DNA of 53,785 nt from SYIM01 sp041182885 (GCA_049423065.1 JBMSQB010000024.1:1-53785); one strand, 5' to 3'; counted from the stretch's first letter, positions 23,536 to 32,163 are shown. Made by a program: numbers and translations. Notes: a model not told the origin generated them from the sequence alone.

Positions 23536-24866
23536 GCTGCGCTCCCTGAAGCGTCCGCACACATGTAGCGAAGCCAGGCATCGAACTGCCGCCGGATGAA
23601 GATTTCACTCGTGCCGGTAGCGCCTCTCAGGAGCGGGCCATCCGGGACATCGCCCCCCGCCCCGCGCGCAAGATTGACCCATTCGGGCTGGGCCGCCTCC
23701 AGCCCCTTCTGGACCCGCCCGTACACTTCGAGATCGTCAGTGAGCACCCAGGATGCGGTGCCGTTCACCACATTGGAAAAAGCGATGGTGTCGCGAAACA
23801 TCTGCTCGGGCGCGCCTTTCAGCCGCAGGTTGTAGGTGTAGACCACGGTGCGATTGACAGCCAGCGGATGGACGATCCGCAGCTGCCGAAACTGGCTCAT
23901 GAAAGACACGTTCGGATAAACGATGGTGTTCCAGCGCGTGACGCCCAGAATGCGCTGCGCCTCATCGGCGCCCACCCGCTGCTCGAGCCGCTTGCGGTAT
24001 TCCGCAAACACCGGATTGTTGAGCCCCACCACCAGCCTGCCATCGGAGTGGTAGTCGCCCATATAGCCATGCCCCCAGTCGCTGGTCCACATGCCGATGG
24101 CCTCCCATACCGGTTCGGGCGCACCGTTCTGGCGCATCTGACGGATCGAGATATCGGCATATTTTTCCGGTTGACCGGGATCAGCGGCATCGCGCGCAAC
24201 ATGCACAGACGAGATATGCACATGATTGGGATGCACACCATCGAGATGGTTTTCAAGCACCAGCTTCCAGTTGCCCTCGTAGGTGTGTTTGAACACCCCG
24301 CCCGCCACCTCGACTGCGCCATCCGGCGCGCGATCGACCAGATCATCGAAAGAGCTTGCAAGCGGCCCGAGAAAGTCGACCAGATCGGGGCCCGCCGGCG
24401 AGAGGCTCGCAAAGATGAAGCCTCGGTAGAGCGCCACCCGCGGCACTGCGCGCAATCCCAGGTCGGCGAGCACCCGCTGGGGTTCCTCGCCATAGCCCTG
24501 CGGCACCGGCACGCCGGCGAGGCGGCCGTCGAGCTCGAAGCCCCAGCCGTGGTACGGGCAGACGAAGGCACGCGAATGGCCGCTGGGTTCGTGGCAGATC
24601 AGCGCGCCACGATGCGTGCAGCGATTGACCAGAACCCGCACGGCACCGGACGCGTCGCGAGACACGATCACCGGCAGCCTTCCCATTCGCGTGGTGAACC
24701 AGTCACCGGCGCTCGCCACCTGAGACTCATGGCCAAGCAACAGCCAGGCCCGGCCGAATATTCGATCGAGCTCCAGTTCGAACAATGCCGGATCGGCGTA
24801 AACGGAGTGGTGGACCCGGTCGGGAAGGACCAGCGACCGAAGATCCTGCGAATCAGGAACAGGCAT
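23532..24866 (-). CDS. Aromatic ring-hydroxylating dioxygenase alpha subunit (Rieske oxygenase)
   Basis: 444 aa. Rieske cluster ligands Cys83/His85 (NRCTHRGA) and Cys103/His106 (CPYHGW); mononuclear iron site His212 and His217 with bridging Asp209 in ENHLDGVHPNHVH. The C-terminal half forms the substrate pocket. Together with the beta subunit this is a two-subunit terminal oxygenase; no ferredoxin or reductase gene is in the window. ATG at 24866 (MPVPDSQ) fits family starts, but an open frame continues to 25127 and no good ribosome binding site is visible. Confidence 0.92.
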   Translation of the reverse strand: MPVPDSQDLRSLVLPDRVHHSVYADPALFELELDRIFGRAWLLLGHESQVASAGDWFTTRMGRLPVIVSRDASGAVRVLVNRCTHRGALICHEPSGHSRAFVCPYHGWGFELDGRLAGVPVPQGYGEEPQRVLADLGLRAVPRVALYRGFIFASLSPAGPDLVDFLGPLASSFDDLVDRAPDGAVEVAGGVFKHTYEGNWKLVLENHLDGVHPNHVHISSVHVARDAADPGQPEKYADISIRQMRQNGAPEPVWEAIGMWTSDWGHGYMGDYHSDGRLVVGLNNPVFAEYRKRLEQRVGADEAQRILGVTRWNTIVYPNVSFMSQFRQLRIVHPLAVNRTVVYTYNLRLKGAPEQMFRDTIAFSNVVNGTASWVLTDDLEVYGRVQKGLEAAQPEWVNLARGAGGDVPDGPLLRGATGTSEIFIRRQFDAWLRYMCADASGSAA

Positions 24867-24931
24867 GAGGAGGGCCGCGTTGAAGGTTGAATGGGCGATG
24901 GCACCAGCCAGGCTGCCTGACGCTCCGGTTA

Positions 24932-24948
24932 AGCGAACGCCATTCGTT
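24932..24948. promoter_or_regulatory. Palindromic operator copy 1, dioxygenase side
   Basis: AGCGAA-CGCCA-TTCGTT, 66 bp upstream of the dioxygenase alpha start. The arms match 5 of 6 and agree with a second copy at 25040-25056. A TetR-family regulator gene closes the divergent operon, and such proteins bind palindromes of this kind. Confidence 0.55.
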
Positions 24949-24961
24949 ATTCTGGGCACGT

Positions 24962-24980
24962 GGTTGCCGTTTTGGCAACC
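24962..24980. promoter_or_regulatory. Perfect inverted repeat in the divergent region
   Basis: GGTTGCC-GTTTT-GGCAACC, a 7-bp perfect palindrome with a 5-bp centre, about midway between the dioxygenase and dctP starts. No T-run follows, and no gene ends nearby, so a protein binding site is more likely than a terminator. Its sequence differs from the AGCGAA palindromes and may serve another regulator. Confidence 0.4.
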
Positions 24981-25033
24981 GGTCGCGGTTCGCTCGCGCA
25001 CCATGCACCGGTCCGCAAGCTGACTGAAGATCC

Positions 25034-25061
25034 TTGACAGCCGAATGCCGTTCGCTAATAT
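25034..25061 (+). promoter_or_regulatory. dctP promoter with palindromic operator (copy 2) inside the spacer
   Basis: A perfect -35 TTGACA (25034-25039) is followed after 16 bp by TAATAT (25056-25061) as -10. The spacer holds GCCGAA-TGCCG-TTCGCT (25040-25056), the second copy of the AGCGAA-N5-TTCGCT-type palindrome. A repressor bound here would cover both promoter elements. The dctP start codon is 48 bp downstream. Confidence 0.6.
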
Positions 25062-25109
25062 CCGCCGACGTTCAACGGCCCGCCCACGCAACCGATCGAG
25101 GAACCTCTG

Positions 25110-26135
25110 ATGATCCGTCTGCACCACGTCTTATCCAGCGCTGCACTCGCGCTCAGCCTGACCGTGGCAGGTGCCGCGGCCCATGCCCAAACCGTGTTCC
25201 GAATCAACGGCTGGCTGCCCCCCACCCATCCCATCATGACCCGCACGCTCAAGCCCTGGGCCGATGAAGTGGCCGCTGCCACACAGGGGCGGGTCCGCTT
25301 CGAGGTCACCGCCAGCAGCCTGGGTCCGCCCCCCACCCAACTGGACATGGTGAAAGACGGCATCGTCGAGGCGGTTTTCAGCGTGCACGGTTACACCCCG
25401 CAGCGCTTCCCGCTCGCCCGGGTGGGTGAACTGCCGTTCCTGTCCGATCTGTCCGAGCCGCTGTCGGTGGCGCTCTGGCAGGTCACTGACAAGCACTTCG
25501 CCTCGCGCGACGAACACGCCGGCATTCAATTGCTCGCCCTCTGGGCCGCACAACCCGGTCGGGTCTGGACCTCGAAGAAGCCGCTCAAATCCATGGCCGA
25601 CTGGAACGGCATGAAGCTCGCAGGCGGCGCGGCGATCAACGTGGACATCGCCAAAGCCCTGGGTGGCGTGGGCATCCGCGCACCCGGCCCGCAGGCCGCC
25701 GAGATGGTGCGCCGCGGCGTCACCGATGGGCTCTTCATCGACGCCTCGTCGTTCACCGATTTTTCGTTGCAGGGCACGATCCGTCACCTGCTCGATTTTC
25801 CCAAGGGAATCTATTCGGCCACCTTCTTCTTTGGTGTGAACAAGGCCAAGTGGAATCAGCTGTCGCAGGCCGACCGCGATGCCATCCTCCAGCTCTCTGG
25901 CGAGCGCCTGTCCCGGATCGCCGGGCGCAACTGGGATGCCGAGGCAGCCAAGTCGCGCGAGAACGTGAAGGCCGCGGGCGTGGAGGTCACCATGGCCTCG
26001 GGCACCTACCTCGCCGAGCTCGAGTCTGCCTTGCGCTCCTTTGAAGATGACTGGCTGAAGGCGGCGCAGGCCACCGGCATCGATGCCAAGGCGGCGCTTG
26101 CTGCGCTCAAGGCCAGCATTGCCGCGCACAAGTAA
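25110..26135 (+). CDS. dctP: TRAP transporter substrate-binding protein DctP
   Basis: 341 aa with a signal peptide ending near AHAQT (residue 27). DctP family features include GWLPPTHPIMTRTLKPWADEV near the start, the central VWTSKKPLKSMADWNGMK and FFFGVNKAKWNQLS. TRAP receptors bind organic acids and hand them to the DctQM membrane pair. First gene of dctPQM-tetR, expressed from the promoter at 25034. Regulation together with the dioxygenase suggests it imports an aromatic or heteroaromatic acid. Confidence 0.92.
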   Translation: MIRLHHVLSSAALALSLTVAGAAAHAQTVFRINGWLPPTHPIMTRTLKPWADEVAAATQGRVRFEVTASSLGPPPTQLDMVKDGIVEAVFSVHGYTPQRFPLARVGELPFLSDLSEPLSVALWQVTDKHFASRDEHAGIQLLALWAAQPGRVWTSKKPLKSMADWNGMKLAGGAAINVDIAKALGGVGIRAPGPQAAEMVRRGVTDGLFIDASSFTDFSLQGTIRHLLDFPKGIYSATFFFGVNKAKWNQLSQADRDAILQLSGERLSRIAGRNWDAEAAKSRENVKAAGVEVTMASGTYLAELESALRSFEDDWLKAAQATGIDAKAALAALKASIAAHK

Positions 26136-26141
26136 GGAGAC

Positions 26142-26165
26142 AGGCGCGCCAGCCGTGCGCCTTTT
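26142..26165 (+). terminator. Hairpin with T-run between dctP and dctQ
   Basis: AGGCGC (26142-26147) pairs with GCGCCT (26157-26162) across a 9-nt loop and is followed by TTT. It sits between the receptor gene and the membrane genes, where a partial terminator or mRNA-protecting stem would give more receptor than permease. Confidence 0.45.
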
Positions 26166-26180
26166 CTCCGGGGGCTTCCC

Positions 26181-26672
26181 ATGACCCGTCGCACCAGCCT
26201 CCCTGTGCGGGCGCTCGGCGTGCTGGTCGCCATGCAGCTTTTCTGCCTGATGCTCACCGTCGCCATCGATGTGGGCGGCCGCTATCTGTTTGCCAGTCCG
26301 TTACCCGCTGGCTATGAAATGATCCAGGTGCAGATGGGCGCGCTTGCATTCACTGCGCTGCCGCTTCTCTGCCAAACCAACGAACACCTGTCGCTGGGCC
26401 TTGTCGATCACCTGTTTCGCGGCGCGGTTCAGCGCATCCGTCTGTTTCTGATCCACGGCGTGAGCGCGGCCGCGACCGGCTTTCTGGCGTGGCGGATCTG
26501 GGTGCATGCGGGCAAGCTCGGCGCGATGGATGAAACCACCCCGGTGCTCAATTTTCCGTACGCTCCGCTTGGCTACCTGATGGCCACCGCGGCAATGGTG
26601 GGCGCGCTGATGCTGGGCGCGCTCGCGGTGCGCAGTCTGTTTGCCAGTCGCGTCGAGCCGGGCAGATCCTGA
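26181..26672 (+). CDS. dctQ: TRAP transporter small permease DctQ
   Basis: 163 aa with four predicted membrane helices; small-subunit marks are DVGGRYLFASPLPAGYEM, and QTNEHLSLGLVDHL in the second loop. It pairs with DctM, the Na+-coupled large subunit encoded 1 bp downstream. Confidence 0.88.
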   Translation: MTRRTSLPVRALGVLVAMQLFCLMLTVAIDVGGRYLFASPLPAGYEMIQVQMGALAFTALPLLCQTNEHLSLGLVDHLFRGAVQRIRLFLIHGVSAAATGFLAWRIWVHAGKLGAMDETTPVLNFPYAPLGYLMATAAMVGALMLGALAVRSLFASRVEPGRS

Positions 26673-26673
26673 G

Positions 26674-27966
26674 ATGACACTCGCAATCGGCGCGTTCGTT
26701 CTGCTGTTCGTGCTGCTCTTTGCCGGACTGCCCATCGCGTTCGGTCTGCTCCTGATCGGCTTCGGCGGATTCGCGGTGCTTCAGGGCATGCCGGCTGCGC
26801 TTGCCATGGTGGGACAGGTGGGCTTCACCACTGTGATGAACGAGGAACTCTCGGTCATTCCCCTCTTCATTCTCATGGGCGGATTCATCACCGCTTCACG
26901 TCTCTCGGATGACCTGTTCGGCGCGGCCAACGCATTCGTGGGCCATCTCCGGGGCGGTCTCGCCATGTCGTCGGTCATCGCCAGTGCGGGCTTCGCAAGC
27001 GTCTGCGGGTCGAGCTTTGCCACCGCGGCCACCATGGCGAAGGTGTCACTGCCCCCGATGCGACGCTTCGGTTATGCCGACTCCCTCGCCTCGGCCTCGG
27101 TCGCGGCGGGCGCCACGCTGGGCATCATGATCCCGCCGTCGGTTCCACTGCTCATCTATGGCTTCATGACCCGCACCGATGTGGGCAAACTCTTCATCGC
27201 AGCGGTGATCCCCGGGCTTCTTGGTGCGCTCCTCTATGTGGGCGCGGTGCTGTGGTCGGTATGGCGGCATCCCGACAGCGGCAAACCGGGTGAACGAACC
27301 GCAGCGCGCGAGCGCCTGAGGAGCCTGCGCAAGATCTGGGCGGTGGCTGCGCTGTTTCTTTTCATCATTGGCGGCATCTACCTGGGTGTATTCACCCCCA
27401 CCGAGGCGGCAGGCGTGGGCGCGTTTGCCGGATTTCTGTTTGCAGCCGCCCGCCGTGAACTGGGCGGCGGCCGTTTCATCGAGGTGCTGCTCGATGCGGC
27501 GCGCTCCACCTGCTCGATTCTCGTCTTGCTGATCGGCGCGCTGGTGTTCTCCAACTTCATTGATATCGCTGGCGTTCCCAAGGCGATCGGCACCTCGGTA
27601 CAGGGCATCGCCTCGGAACCCGTGATGGTGATCGTGCTGATCCTGCTTGTCTACCTGCTGCTGGGCTGCATTCTCGATTCAATGTCGATGCTGTTCCTCA
27701 CCGTGCCCGTGTTTTATCCGATCGTGAGCAGCCTGGGCTATGACCTCGTCTGGTTTGGCATTCTGGTGGTGACCATGGTTGAGGTGGCGCTCATCACGCC
27801 GCCGGTGGGTCTCAACGTGTTTGTGCTCCATCAGGTGCAGCCCGATATTGCAACGCGCACCATCTTTCGCGGGCTCGCGCCATTCGTCACTGCCGACCTG
27901 ATCAGGGTGTCGCTGCTGGTGGCAGTGCCCTCGATTGCGCTCTGGCTGCCCGGGCTGATGGGCTGA
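26674..27966 (+). CDS. dctM: TRAP transporter large permease DctM
   Basis: 430 aa, about 11-12 membrane helices. Family landmarks include PLFILMGGFI, ASAGFASVCGSSFATAATMAKV, LGIMIPPSVPLLIYG and ITPPVGLNVFVL. ATG at 26674 is 1 bp after the dctQ stop; the frame is open further upstream within dctQ. It catalyses Na+-driven uptake of the DctP ligand. Confidence 0.93.
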   Translation: MTLAIGAFVLLFVLLFAGLPIAFGLLLIGFGGFAVLQGMPAALAMVGQVGFTTVMNEELSVIPLFILMGGFITASRLSDDLFGAANAFVGHLRGGLAMSSVIASAGFASVCGSSFATAATMAKVSLPPMRRFGYADSLASASVAAGATLGIMIPPSVPLLIYGFMTRTDVGKLFIAAVIPGLLGALLYVGAVLWSVWRHPDSGKPGERTAARERLRSLRKIWAVAALFLFIIGGIYLGVFTPTEAAGVGAFAGFLFAAARRELGGGRFIEVLLDAARSTCSILVLLIGALVFSNFIDIAGVPKAIGTSVQGIASEPVMVIVLILLVYLLLGCILDSMSMLFLTVPVFYPIVSSLGYDLVWFGILVVTMVEVALITPPVGLNVFVLHQVQPDIATRTIFRGLAPFVTADLIRVSLLVAVPSIALWLPGLMG

Positions 27967-27990
27967 GTTCCACCTTCATCTCACGCGAAC

Positions 27991-28701
27991 ATGGGACAGA
28001 CCAAAAAAACCGAAGTGAGGTCCGCGATCCTGCGCTCGGCGCGCGCCCTGTTTTCGCGTCATGGCTATACCGCCACCAGCCTGCCGAAAATTGCAGCCGG
28101 CGCGGGCACCTCCACTGCCAATGTCTATGTCTATTTCCGCTCCAAGCTCGAGATTCTCTATGAACTCTACGACCCGTGGCTGAGGGCCAGGATCGAAGCG
28201 CTGGCAGCAGAGGCCGCCACGATCAGCGATCGGCGCGCGCGTCTTACGCATGTGCTGGGAACCTTCTGGCGCGACATCCCGAAAGAAAACGGCGGCTTCG
28301 GCAACAACATCATTCAGGCGATCTCCACCATGGAGCGCGGCGAAGGCTATCGTCCGGTGCTGCTCAACTGGATGGAAGCGCGCATGCAGGCGCTGGTACT
28401 GGACTGTCTGCCACCAGCGCGACGCAGGCTCTTCGAGGGTACCGATCTCGGCCATTTTCTGGTGATGGCATTCGATGGCTACCTGGTGTATCACCACCTG
28501 GATCGCAAGCGATCGCTGGACGATCGAACGCTGCATGCCCTGGTCAGCACCCTGATTGGCGGGCAAGCGCTCAGCGTCCCAATACCCGCTCAACCCAGCG
28601 CGCGGCCCGCAGCGTCCGAGCGTCGTCGCCGATCCGGCCCAGCACCTGCATCGCGAGCGGCAAGCCGTTCGGACCGAACCCGCCAGTCACCGACACGCTA
28701 G
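27991..28701 (+). CDS. TetR/AcrR-family transcriptional regulator
   Basis: 236 aa. Helix-turn-helix at 10-55 (AILRSARALFSRHGYTATSLPKIAAGAG, then NVYVYFRSKLEILYELYD). Ligand domain to about 190. The last 45 or so residues are Pro/Arg/Ser-rich and are read from DNA that is antisense to the 3' end of the amidase gene, a 131-bp convergent overlap; typical family members end before that. Being last in dctPQM-tetR, it probably represses that operon and the divergent dioxygenase through the palindromes at 24932 and 25040. Confidence 0.9.
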   Translation: MGQTKKTEVRSAILRSARALFSRHGYTATSLPKIAAGAGTSTANVYVYFRSKLEILYELYDPWLRARIEALAAEAATISDRRARLTHVLGTFWRDIPKENGGFGNNIIQAISTMERGEGYRPVLLNWMEARMQALVLDCLPPARRRLFEGTDLGHFLVMAFDGYLVYHHLDRKRSLDDRTLHALVSTLIGGQALSVPIPAQPSARPAASERRRRSGPAPASRAASRSDRTRQSPTR

Positions 28702-29863
28702 GGCCGTGAAGAAACGTCCAGATCTGGTTCATTGACGTATCCCCCGTGCTCTCCAGTCCGGCCGGCGCCTCCCCGGTGGCGGCGGGCGCAAACAGCACGT
28801 CACATTCGCCAAACACGTTGGCCAACTGCTCACGACAGGCGCGTCCCAGCGCCTGCGCAGCCAGATAGGTGGCAGGCGACACCTCGAGCCCGGCGAGGGT
28901 TCGGTCAAGGAGTGGCTTGCGAATGCGATCGGCATCGTGCGCCACGATATCGGCAAAGCCGCGCGCCATCTCGTACCACGCCACCATGCGGTGCGCGTCG
29001 AGAAGGCCGCGAAATGATTCAGGCAGGTCAATCGCGAGCACCCGAGCGCCGGCGGCAGCCAGTTGACTGCGGCAGGCGTCAAACGCCGTGTGCATGAACG
29101 AATCGGCTCGCGACCACTCCCAGGTCTGGCAGAAACCGATGACAGGCGCTGCGTTGACCGCCGCGTCATCGAAGGCAAGCGCCGGATAGTGGCCGGCCGC
29201 GGCTGCAAGCATCGCCACATCCCGCACGTCACGCGCCATCAGCCCGACGGTGTCGACCGATTCGGCATTGGGCCATACACCGCGGCGCGGCAGCAGGTTG
29301 TAGGTGGGCTTGTAGCCCGCGACACCGCAGTATCCGGCGGGCCGGATGGTGGACCCCAGTGTCTGTGTGGCGGTGGCAAAGGGCACCATGCAGTCGGCCA
29401 CTGCAGCAGCCGAGCCCGACGACGATCCCCCCGGGGTATGCGCGGGATCGCGCGGGTTGCGCGTCCCATTGGGAGGAAAGGTGGCGAGTTCGGTGGTGAC
29501 GGTCTTGCCGAGCATCACGGCGCCCGCGCCACGCAACAACGCGACCACCGCTGCGTCCGTTGCAGGCTGGTGACCGCGAAAGGCCTCCGAACCGCCCTGC
29601 GTGGGCATGTCGCGGGTATCGAAGACATCCTTGATGCCAACGGTGAGGCCATGCAGCGGGCCGCGTATCGGACCACGGTCCAGGGCCCGGGCCTGATCAA
29701 GTACCTGTTCAGGACGGATGCAGGCAAAGGCGCCAATCAGCGATTCGCGTGCGTCGATGCGTGCGAGGCAGGCCTTCGCATAGTCTTCGGCGCTGAGGTC
29801 ACGCCGCTGGAGCAGACGCGCCGCGTCGAAGGCACTGAGTTCGTTCACGGGAGTGGCAGACAT
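28571..29863 (-). CDS. Amidase signature family protein
   Basis: 430 aa with the Ser-cisSer-Lys triad: Lys78 (TVGIKDVFDT), the Ser cluster 147-149 (PGGSSSGSAAA) and Ser171 (TLGSTIRPAG). The enzyme hydrolyses an unidentified amide to an acid and ammonia. It follows the molybdenum hydroxylase subunit by 5 bp, so the two are one operon. Its 3' end runs 131 bp into the convergent tetR gene. Confidence 0.9.
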   Translation of the reverse strand: MSATPVNELSAFDAARLLQRRDLSAEDYAKACLARIDARESLIGAFACIRPEQVLDQARALDRGPIRGPLHGLTVGIKDVFDTRDMPTQGGSEAFRGHQPATDAAVVALLRGAGAVMLGKTVTTELATFPPNGTRNPRDPAHTPGGSSSGSAAAVADCMVPFATATQTLGSTIRPAGYCGVAGYKPTYNLLPRRGVWPNAESVDTVGLMARDVRDVAMLAAAAGHYPALAFDDAAVNAAPVIGFCQTWEWSRADSFMHTAFDACRSQLAAAGARVLAIDLPESFRGLLDAHRMVAWYEMARGFADIVAHDADRIRKPLLDRTLAGLEVSPATYLAAQALGRACREQLANVFGECDVLFAPAATGEAPAGLESTGDTSMNQIWTFLHGPSVSVTGGFGPNGLPLAMQVLGRIGDDARTLRAARWVERVLGR

Positions 29864-29868
29864 GGGCT

Positions 29869-32163
29869 TCAGGTCTCGGGATGGAGCGCCGCCCAGACCC
29901 GGGCGGGAGTAAACGGCATGTCGATGGCCGACACGCCCCGTGCAGCGAGGGCATCGCTCATGGCATTGGCGAGCGCGGGCAGCGACCCCGTGCAGCCCGA
30001 CTCGCCTACGCCCTTGGCACCGGTTCGGTTCAGCGCGGTGGGAAGCGGCAGGTTGTCGCTCACCAGGGCCGGGACGTTGCCGGCGCGCGGCATGGCGTAG
30101 TCCATGAAGGAGCCCGAGCTCAACTGGCCGCGGGCATCGTAGACGGTGTTTTCGCAGAACGCCTGTCCCCAGCCCTGCACCACGCCGCCCTGCATCTGCC
30201 CGTGCACCAGCTGCTCGGAAATGACGCGTCCCGCATCATCGACCGACACATAGCGGACGAGCTCGGTACAACCGGTGTCGGGATCGATTTCGATCTCGGC
30301 CACATGGCAGCCATTGGGAAACGTGGCGCCAGACTTGGCCTGCGCTTCCACCGCGAGTTGTGCGCGCTCGTCAGCGTCAAGCGTTCGCACCCAGGCCGAA
30401 AGGTCGCCAGGCGGCTCTTCCGGTTCAGCGCGGGCACGCCGGAGTGCAAGCACACGATCGCGGATGAGCTCGCACATCACGGTGATGGCGCTGCCCGCGC
30501 CGTAGATTGTGCGCGACCCTTCGGTGCCATTGCCGATCAGCGACACGCCGTGATCTCCAGCGCGATAGATCACGCGATCAGCGGGTAAACCGAGCGCCTC
30601 TTCGACGAGGGTGGCAAACGAGGTCTCATGGCCTTGCCCCGAAGCGCCGGTTGCGCCCAGCACGATCAGCTGGCCGTCGGCATCAAACTCACCGCGAACC
30701 GAATCGTGCGGCGCCGAGCCCATGCCGGAGACCTCGAGCCAGCTCGCCAACCCGATGCCGCGCAGCTTTCCCCGCCGCTCGGCCGCCGCACGCCGCGCTG
30801 CAAATCCCTTGAAGTCGGAGAGTTCGAGCGCCCTGTCGAGCAGGCGTGCGAAGTGGCAGTGGTCGTAGAGAGTGCCGTTGGCGGTACGGTACGGAAACGC
30901 ATCCGGCGCAATGAAATTTCTTCGCCGCAGCGCAATGCGGTCAAAGCCGTGCTCGCGCGCCGCGTGATCAATCAGTGCCTCGATGGCATAGGCAATATCG
31001 GGCCGCCCCGCCCCCCTGTAGGCGGAGACTGGCACGGTGTTGGTGTAGGCCAGACGCGAGCTCATGTGGAGCGCAGGCACCCGGTAAGCGCCCCCCATCG
31101 AGACCGACAGGTTGCGCGTGCCGACCAGTGTGCTGGCAAACACCACATACGCGCCCAGATCGACGGTGTCCTCAAACCGGAATGCCAGGAAATTGCCGTC
31201 GCGGTCGAGCGCGATCTGGCCATCGAGCGTGAGCGCGCGGCAATGCCAGTCGCTTAAAAAAATCTCCGAGCGCGTGCCCAGCCAACGCACCGGCCGATTC
31301 AGTTGGCGCGCCGACAGCACCGCGAGCACATGCTCGGAATACGGGCTGGCACGCAAACCAAATGAGCCGCCCACGTCCTGACTCACGATGTCGAGTTGCG
31401 CGGGCGAAAATCCGGTGGCCGCGCACATCTGCCTGGTCATGCTGGGCACGCCCTGCGTGGGCGCATAGAGCCGGGTGCGGTCAGTGGCTGGGTCGTGCAC
31501 CGCGAGCACCGCACGCGGCTCCATCGGTGCACCGATCAGCCGCTGGCTCACGATCTTGAGACGACTGATGTGCGCGGCGCTCGCAAAGGCTGCGTCCACC
31601 GGCGAACGGTCGCCCGCCTCGAACCTGACCGACAGATTGCCTGGCACATCAGGATGCAGCGTCGGGGCGCCGGGTGCGACCGCCTGATCGAAGTCGGACA
31701 CCACCGGCAATTCTTCGTACTCGATCTCGGCGCGGTCCGCAGCTTCGCAGGCCTGCGAGGCCGAGTCGGCCACCACCCACGCAATTGGCTGACCGACGAA
31801 ATGCACGAATTCGCGCGCGAGCACGGGCATCAGCACCACACGTTGCGGTTCTCCGTCGGGCGAACTCACTTCCATCAGATTGGGAAGTTCCTTCACGCCG
31901 TCAGACTCGATCTCGGCCGCGGTGAGCACCAGACGCACGCCGGGTGCCGCGCGTACCGCTGCGAGGTCACAGCGCAGGATCCTGGCATGCGCATGGGGCG
32001 AGCGAATCACGAACGCATGCAGCATGCCGGGCGCGGTGTGGTCAGCGCTGAAGCGACCTGCACCCGTGATCAAGCGGTGGTCCTCCCGGCGCGCATACCG
32101 GACCGGGGAAGCCGTGAGCGAGGGGGTCGTGGAGACGGACGCAAGCGGTGCCGGATTCGACAA
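29869..32163 (-). CDS. Xanthine dehydrogenase family molybdopterin-binding subunit
   Basis: 764 aa large subunit: RREDHRLITGAGRF at the N-terminus, the Ald_Xan_dh domains, active-site loop AYRGAGRPDIAYAIE (the form II version, not the AYRCSFR of CO dehydrogenase), SGQGHET, and Glu721 in KGVGESG as the catalytic base. It hydroxylates a heteroaromatic or aldehyde substrate. The start is TTG at 32163 with GGAG six bases upstream; the frame is closed by a stop just before it and no ATG or GTG occurs in the next 40 codons. The iron-sulfur and FAD subunits are not in the window. Confidence 0.9.
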   Translation of the reverse strand: MSNPAPLASVSTTPSLTASPVRYARREDHRLITGAGRFSADHTAPGMLHAFVIRSPHAHARILRCDLAAVRAAPGVRLVLTAAEIESDGVKELPNLMEVSSPDGEPQRVVLMPVLAREFVHFVGQPIAWVVADSASQACEAADRAEIEYEELPVVSDFDQAVAPGAPTLHPDVPGNLSVRFEAGDRSPVDAAFASAAHISRLKIVSQRLIGAPMEPRAVLAVHDPATDRTRLYAPTQGVPSMTRQMCAATGFSPAQLDIVSQDVGGSFGLRASPYSEHVLAVLSARQLNRPVRWLGTRSEIFLSDWHCRALTLDGQIALDRDGNFLAFRFEDTVDLGAYVVFASTLVGTRNLSVSMGGAYRVPALHMSSRLAYTNTVPVSAYRGAGRPDIAYAIEALIDHAAREHGFDRIALRRRNFIAPDAFPYRTANGTLYDHCHFARLLDRALELSDFKGFAARRAAAERRGKLRGIGLASWLEVSGMGSAPHDSVRGEFDADGQLIVLGATGASGQGHETSFATLVEEALGLPADRVIYRAGDHGVSLIGNGTEGSRTIYGAGSAITVMCELIRDRVLALRRARAEPEEPPGDLSAWVRTLDADERAQLAVEAQAKSGATFPNGCHVAEIEIDPDTGCTELVRYVSVDDAGRVISEQLVHGQMQGGVVQGWGQAFCENTVYDARGQLSSGSFMDYAMPRAGNVPALVSDNLPLPTALNRTGAKGVGESGCTGSLPALANAMSDALAARGVSAIDMPFTPARVWAALHPET

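Noticed and set aside
29063..30100. 345-codon plus-strand frame over the amidase and molybdenum hydroxylase genes
   Set aside because: Composition of a shadow frame, no homology pattern, no ribosome binding site.
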